A DNA stretch of 64,000 nt from positions 166,530,746 through 166,594,745 of the forward strand of contig CM073590.1 in NCBI GenBank assembly GCA_037074705.1. Reading direction: 5' to 3'. This DNA is from Zhengitettix transpicula (lineage: Eukaryota; Arthropoda; Insecta; Orthoptera; Tetrigidae). Positions 59,839-64,000 of the stretch are shown here, piece by piece (position 1 is the stretch's first letter; each line of letters begins with the position of its first letter). The notes under the pieces are model-generated. The model was not told the origin of the DNA and searched no databases. It was given only the letters and a program-made list of their open reading frames with translations. A program made the position numbers and the translations under genes.

Positions 59839-60933
59839 GTACAACATAATTACAATTTAAATTCAATAAAATTACATAGGATCAATTCTAAACTATTATA
59901 AAATTCTATTCAATACAATAATTATTTCCTTATTTACATATATCCTTTCAAAAATATTTTCATTAGATCCTCAATTTTTATAAAACATCCAGTATTCATA
60001 TTATACTAACTTTACGTCAACCGTAATCAGAGTATCATTTGATAATAATAAATAGTTGTATAAATAGTGTAAATAATGTTTATTTTAAAACAATTATTAT
60101 ATTTTTACTGTGATCACTTAACGTTTGTTCAATAAAATTATTCATTTCTCAATTAAAGAATCGAGTAAATTGAAAATAAAAAACAATAACCCGCCGCCAA
60201 TACTTCCATATCACTATATTTTAGAATAATATATAAACGTCTATTTTAGATTAAATTATCAAACAGATAATAAAGTTGCCAATAAACAGACGAAATTGAG
60301 TGATTAAATAAATACCACACAGCGTTTCCGCAATCACTGTTGTTACAGGTAGGTGATGAAAAATCGTAAGAAAGAAAAACGTCTTAAAGCTCTTAAGCAA
60401 AGCAACTTTGTTATCAATTTGTTAATTAGAATCTTTTACGCAAATATATTATAAATAACTGCAATGCCAGTTACGAAACATAACACAATTTCGTTGAAGA
60501 TAAACGTGGAAGTCCATCTGACGCCACATTTCAGGTTTCACGGTCTCACAAAACGCCGTGTGACAAGACGTCATTTCAACGTGGAACGAACGGAAAGTAA
60601 TTCCGAAAAACTGGATTCTAACGTCCGTGATTTTATCTGGCACATCGAATTTTTTTGGTGCTTTGAAGCGTATTGGTTCACCTTTTATATTGACGTTTCG
60701 TCAACAGCAAGAAATACGTACTGGAAATAAAACTTTTACCGTTAAACGATCTACACTTCATTTCCTATCAGTATCAGTCGAAAACTTTCAGACGATTTTA
60801 TCAAATTGAGAAAATGAATGACTATGCTAATTTAGTTTCAATATTAAATAAGTTTTTTAAATTTTATTTCTATGTATTACAATAAAGACACATGCCACTG
60901 AAATACACTGAGCGAAGTTCGTACTTTTTTCTA

Positions 60934-61113
60934 GAAACAGGCTACACTATTAAATTGAATAGGAAGGAATAGAAAAGGGGGAATATGCATGTTGCCTACA
61001 TTCGTCTAAATGGAATAAAGCTTAAACCGTAGAGAATCCAGCATCCGGTAAGTCGGTCTCTCGGTATTTTCTCCCACGCCATTCCTGTGTGGGGTTTTCT
61101 GTAGGAACGCAGA
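60934..61113 (-). mobile_element. GC-rich retroposon copy 11 (diverged)
   Basis: Old minus-strand copy. ACAGGCTACA, GGAAGGAATAGAAAAGGGGGAAT, CTACATTCGTCTAAA, CCCACGCC and GGGGTTTTCT blocks are in family order, with many substitutions and an internal deletion. Confidence 0.7.
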
Positions 61114-61228
61114 ATGTCTTAATTTAGATTTTTTTTTGTTCTAACGCTGTAGAGAGAAGTTACAATTTTAATGTACTTTTTATCTTATTTACACAATTTT
61201 ACATTTCAGGCTGACGACGTTAATTTTA

Positions 61229-61427
61229 ATAATATGTAATGACCAAGGAGTCAGTTAAGAATTAATTATAAATAAAAACTACATGCACATAGGTATTGGA
61301 CACCTGATGAGGTTCACGGATTGTAGAAGAGACGTAGTGTTTTAGTTTTTATTAATATATCAATGTGCAGGAATTTTTTTATAATTAATTCTTAACTGAC
61401 TCCTTGGCCATAATATATTATTAATTT
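61229..61427 (+). repeat. Inverted repeat enclosing hammerhead-like module H13
   Basis: Arms of about 70 bp have a near-perfect core, AAGGAGTCAGTTAAGAATTA (61245-61264) against its complement near 61383-61402. Between them lies ACACCTGATGAGGTTCACGG then GAGACGTAGTGT (61300-61340). CTGATGA is perfect and GAAAC has one change. Stem I ACAC/GTGT matches H2, so H13 and H2 are related. Confidence 0.65.
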
Positions 61428-61513
61428 TCAATGTCAGTTACAAAACTTTACAGTTTAGTTCTTTTAAAGTTTTGACTTCAGAAAAAACGTTTTTCCTCGA
61501 TAAACAGTTCTCG

Positions 61514-61602
61514 GTATTCACTCGGGTGTAGCATATTTAAACGCGACGTTTCGACGACTAAAATCTCTGTCGTCATCTTCTAGGCTACACCCGAGTGAAT
61601 AC
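61514..61602 (-). repeat. Inverted repeat enclosing hammerhead-like module H14
   Basis: Perfect 19-bp arms GTATTCACTCGGGTGTAGC (61514-61532) and its complement (61584-61602). Inside, on the minus strand, CTAGAAGA (one inserted base), a perfect GACGAC/GTCGTC stem and GAAACGTCG. Confidence 0.65.
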
Positions 61603-63260
61603 TTCAGTCTTTTGTTTTTTCTTCTTCTGGAGAAGCTCATAAATTTTTCAGATACATTCCAATCGATTAAAAGTTAAATTAATATTGCTGGAACTGTTAG
61701 TTATGTCGTGCCCTATATATAACATTTTTCGTTCTTGAATTATTAAAAAGACTTTTTTTCTTACAAAAAGAGTATTTACTTCCTTCATACATTCAATGTT
61801 GCATCATTCAGTACAGTTTCCAGAACGAAAACACTTCACTTTTCGCCTTAATGACTGGTGAAATTAAGAAAACTATTCCGGAAATTTTTGCAATTTCCAG
61901 TGTTGCTAGATATGTTGCTTAATGGGCACGTTTAGAATGAAAAGATCGTTCTCACTTAATTTTAATGACCTTTTCCTCCTTGAATATATGAATAGAGCGG
62001 GATTTATAAAATCGTTACGATCACGCGCACATAAATAAACAACTGTTTTCGTAGTTTGATGAGCCGTTTCCGTAAAAATATTCATTTCTAATACAGTACT
62101 TCCAACAGACAACAGTTTTATTTCCTTATTATCAAATTAATATATTCAATTACTGTAATACAAAAATTAATGGCCAATTACATTAGAAAAGTTTGTTAAA
62201 TGAGTTTATTTTTAAAAATTGTATTTAATACTTAACACATTCCATTTTAATTAAAAATTTAAGTAAACTAGAAAACGTTTCGTCCCAACATTTCTGAACT
62301 ATTCAGGTGTTTCAATATTATTCTTAAGGAGATATGAGAACTATTTTGTAAAAATCAGGTAACATGCAGATATATATAAAATAAAGAAAATTATAGAACG
62401 CTACTACGACATATCCAAATTAAAATACACTAATAATGCAAACATTTATAAAACTATATACATATATATTATGTATTAATTATAATCTAATAAAAAACAA
62501 CTGATTTTTTTAATATGCAAGGTATTTTATGTTATATAAGTGCAAAATGGTCGTGTTACCGAAACTCTACTCATCTAAAATATAGTTCCTGGCTCCAGTG
62601 TATTAATGTAATGAGGTATATTTCGGTTAGCAGTCAGGTAAGCTCTGGTATGTACTGATGAATAACTGTTTTATGCATTATAATGTATGACTGTGGAATG
62701 TGGGAAGATTAATGGTTATGGAGTTAAGAAAACACGTGATAGAGGCCCCAAGTACTTCCTGGTTAGGCGAAAATTAATGTTTTATTAATTCAAAGAATAG
62801 CCGTATCGTTTTCAGAGTCTGGATTAAGGCGTAGACAGTTTCGGGTAATGCTACGTAGATTGGAAAATTATCTTTACACGACATGTCAATTATGAAGATA
62901 TTTTTCAATTGATTTCTTAGAGGTCGAAGCCTTCTATGCTATTTATGTAATTATAATTAAAGGACAGATAAATATCTAAATAATATAATTTTGTTCAAGG
63001 TGACAAAATTATATGGATGACGACGGGTGTCTCTCACACCATTAGACAGGCAGAAAAAATTTATTCATTCACGTTTTGTAATCTGTAATATATTAATGCC
63101 TGTGCAGATGTATGTTCCTTCATGAATTGATTTGACCTACTGTGTACTCATTTAAGGTAAAGAATATTAACAGATATCAACCATGAGTAATTATTATGAA
63201 TTAGCAGACTCCTCTCACTATCATAACAGCTAATTAGAGGTTTTTTTTAAATTTTAAATA
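61603..63260. other. Upstream intron (inferred), mostly unrecognised
   Basis: AT-rich. Contains module H15. Nothing else recognised. Confidence 0.4.
62276..62309 (-). ncRNA. Hammerhead-like module H15
   Basis: On the minus strand ACCTGAATA, a GTTC/GGAC stem, then GAC-GAAAC-GTTTT. One change in the first core half. Confidence 0.35.
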
Positions 63261-63583
63261 TTTTTTTTGAGGGCAACAAACTACATGAGGGTAATTCACG
63301 TTGGGCATCTCCCCTTTAATAGCATTGGAAGGGATTTGAAAGGGGGGATGCGGAAGGGTAAAGGAAGGTAGCCGAGGGTTACTAGGCGCCCCGGGCTATA
63401 TTTTAAGGATCCTACCCGGCTTTCGCCTAAAGAAATGCAGGGAAAACCCTAGAAAAACCTGCATCGCGTAGGTCGGGCATTGGGTACTTGTGCCACGCCC
63501 TTCAGATAGCGGGAGAGGAGTTTGCTGTGGGGACGCAGCATTCCCTTCTCCGTGCCTCGACCAGTTTAGGAGGAATAGAACTT
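63261..63583 (-). mobile_element. GC-rich retroposon copy 12
   Basis: Minus orientation with T8 at 63261-63268. 5'-truncated at GTTTAGGAGG where LTR 8 sequence begins. It may have inserted into that LTR, since CTAATTAGAGG, the LTR start motif, lies just left at 63230-63240. Confidence 0.9.
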
Positions 63584-63585
63584 CC

Positions 63586-64000
63586 CAAAATCTTCGTGGA
63601 GATATTAATCCAGGAGAATATTGGTAAATTATTGTCGAGCGGAACAATCAACGGAATACAGCCAATCTTGCAAAATTTTAAAGTGAAGTGTAGAATCAGT
63701 GAAAACCAAGGCCTGATATTAAATAATTAAATAGTGTATAAGTGTCCGAACGAGGTAAAATTGATTGTTCTGGTACCAGACCGACGGTCCGTAAGTAACA
63801 TAATTTTGAATAATATTGTAAACGCTAATTAAAGGATAAAGTCAGATTTCGTTCCTGTTTAATTGTCAATCAAACTTAATTTCTTTACTTTTTAATTTCT
63901 TTTATTCTATCGACATATTGTTTAGGTAAATTGTGAACTGTTTTGTTAATAGTATTTTAAATCAATTTTTTTTGTGTTCATTATCAAACCCAATAAAGGC
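63586..64000 (+). mobile_element. LTR 8 (3' part, runs out of window)
   Basis: Contains GTGTAGAATCAGTGA (about 63689), GTTCTGGTACCAGACC, AATTAAAGGATAAAGTCAGATTTCG-like sequence and ends at AACCCAATAAAGGC at the window edge. This matches the 3' halves of LTRs 1-7. The 5' part is displaced by the retroposon or deleted. Confidence 0.65.

Larger units (their letters stand above)
58962..60933. other. Upstream intron (inferred), mostly unrecognised
   Basis: AT-rich. It holds hammerhead-like modules H11 and H12. A fragment at 60316-60350 (ATACCACACAGCGTTTCC) is related to the fold-back family. The frames at 60449-60809 overlap on both strands and show no motif. Confidence 0.4.

Overview
This is a eukaryotic, AT-rich, repeat-dense window. 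Long introns, GT/AG splice sites, I-type LINEs with RNase H, mariner-like transposase debris and many (TA)n tracts suggest an arthropod, most likely an insect. That assignment is inference from element families, not from a species-specific marker. No prokaryotic operons, tRNA, rRNA or CRISPR were seen.

The only host protein-coding signal I can support is on the minus strand. An 85-nt internal exon (58877-58961) and a terminal exon (28219-28393) each encode one C2H2-like zinc finger (C-x2-C-x12-H-x5-H). Consensus splice sites and matching phase join them into two fingers separated by only two residues, then a Ser/Thr/acidic tail and a stop. If the model is right, 28394-58876 is one ~30.5-kb intron, the window above 58961 is the next upstream intron, and the window below about 27.9 kb is downstream of the gene.

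The rest is mostly mobile-element sequence. (1) About eight LTRs of roughly 0.85-1.1 kb with TGTAAT...ATTACA ends lie beside or inside (TA)n tracts; two carry tRNA-Lys-like primer-binding sites. (2) A GC-rich, 5'-truncated retroposon of unknown family has about twelve copies, two of them in head-to-tail tandem arrays (40174-41530 and 45257-46143). (3) I-clade LINE 3' ends carry RNase H, CCHC and a terminal hairpin. (4) Two other LINE reverse-transcriptase tails are present. (5) There are two mariner-like transposase remnants. (6) A non-autonomous TIR element occurs twice (about 18.5-19.3 and 38.5-39.4 kb). (7) Several fold-back elements are present.

The most unusual signal is about fourteen dispersed short modules of the form CTGANGA - hairpin - GAAAC(GT), the core layout of a hammerhead ribozyme. 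Four of the modules sit inside larger inverted repeats (26.50-26.64, 43.99-44.22, 61.23-61.43 and 61.51-61.60 kb). Hammerhead motifs are known in Penelope-like retroelements, so these may be debris of such a family or of a non-autonomous palindromic derivative.
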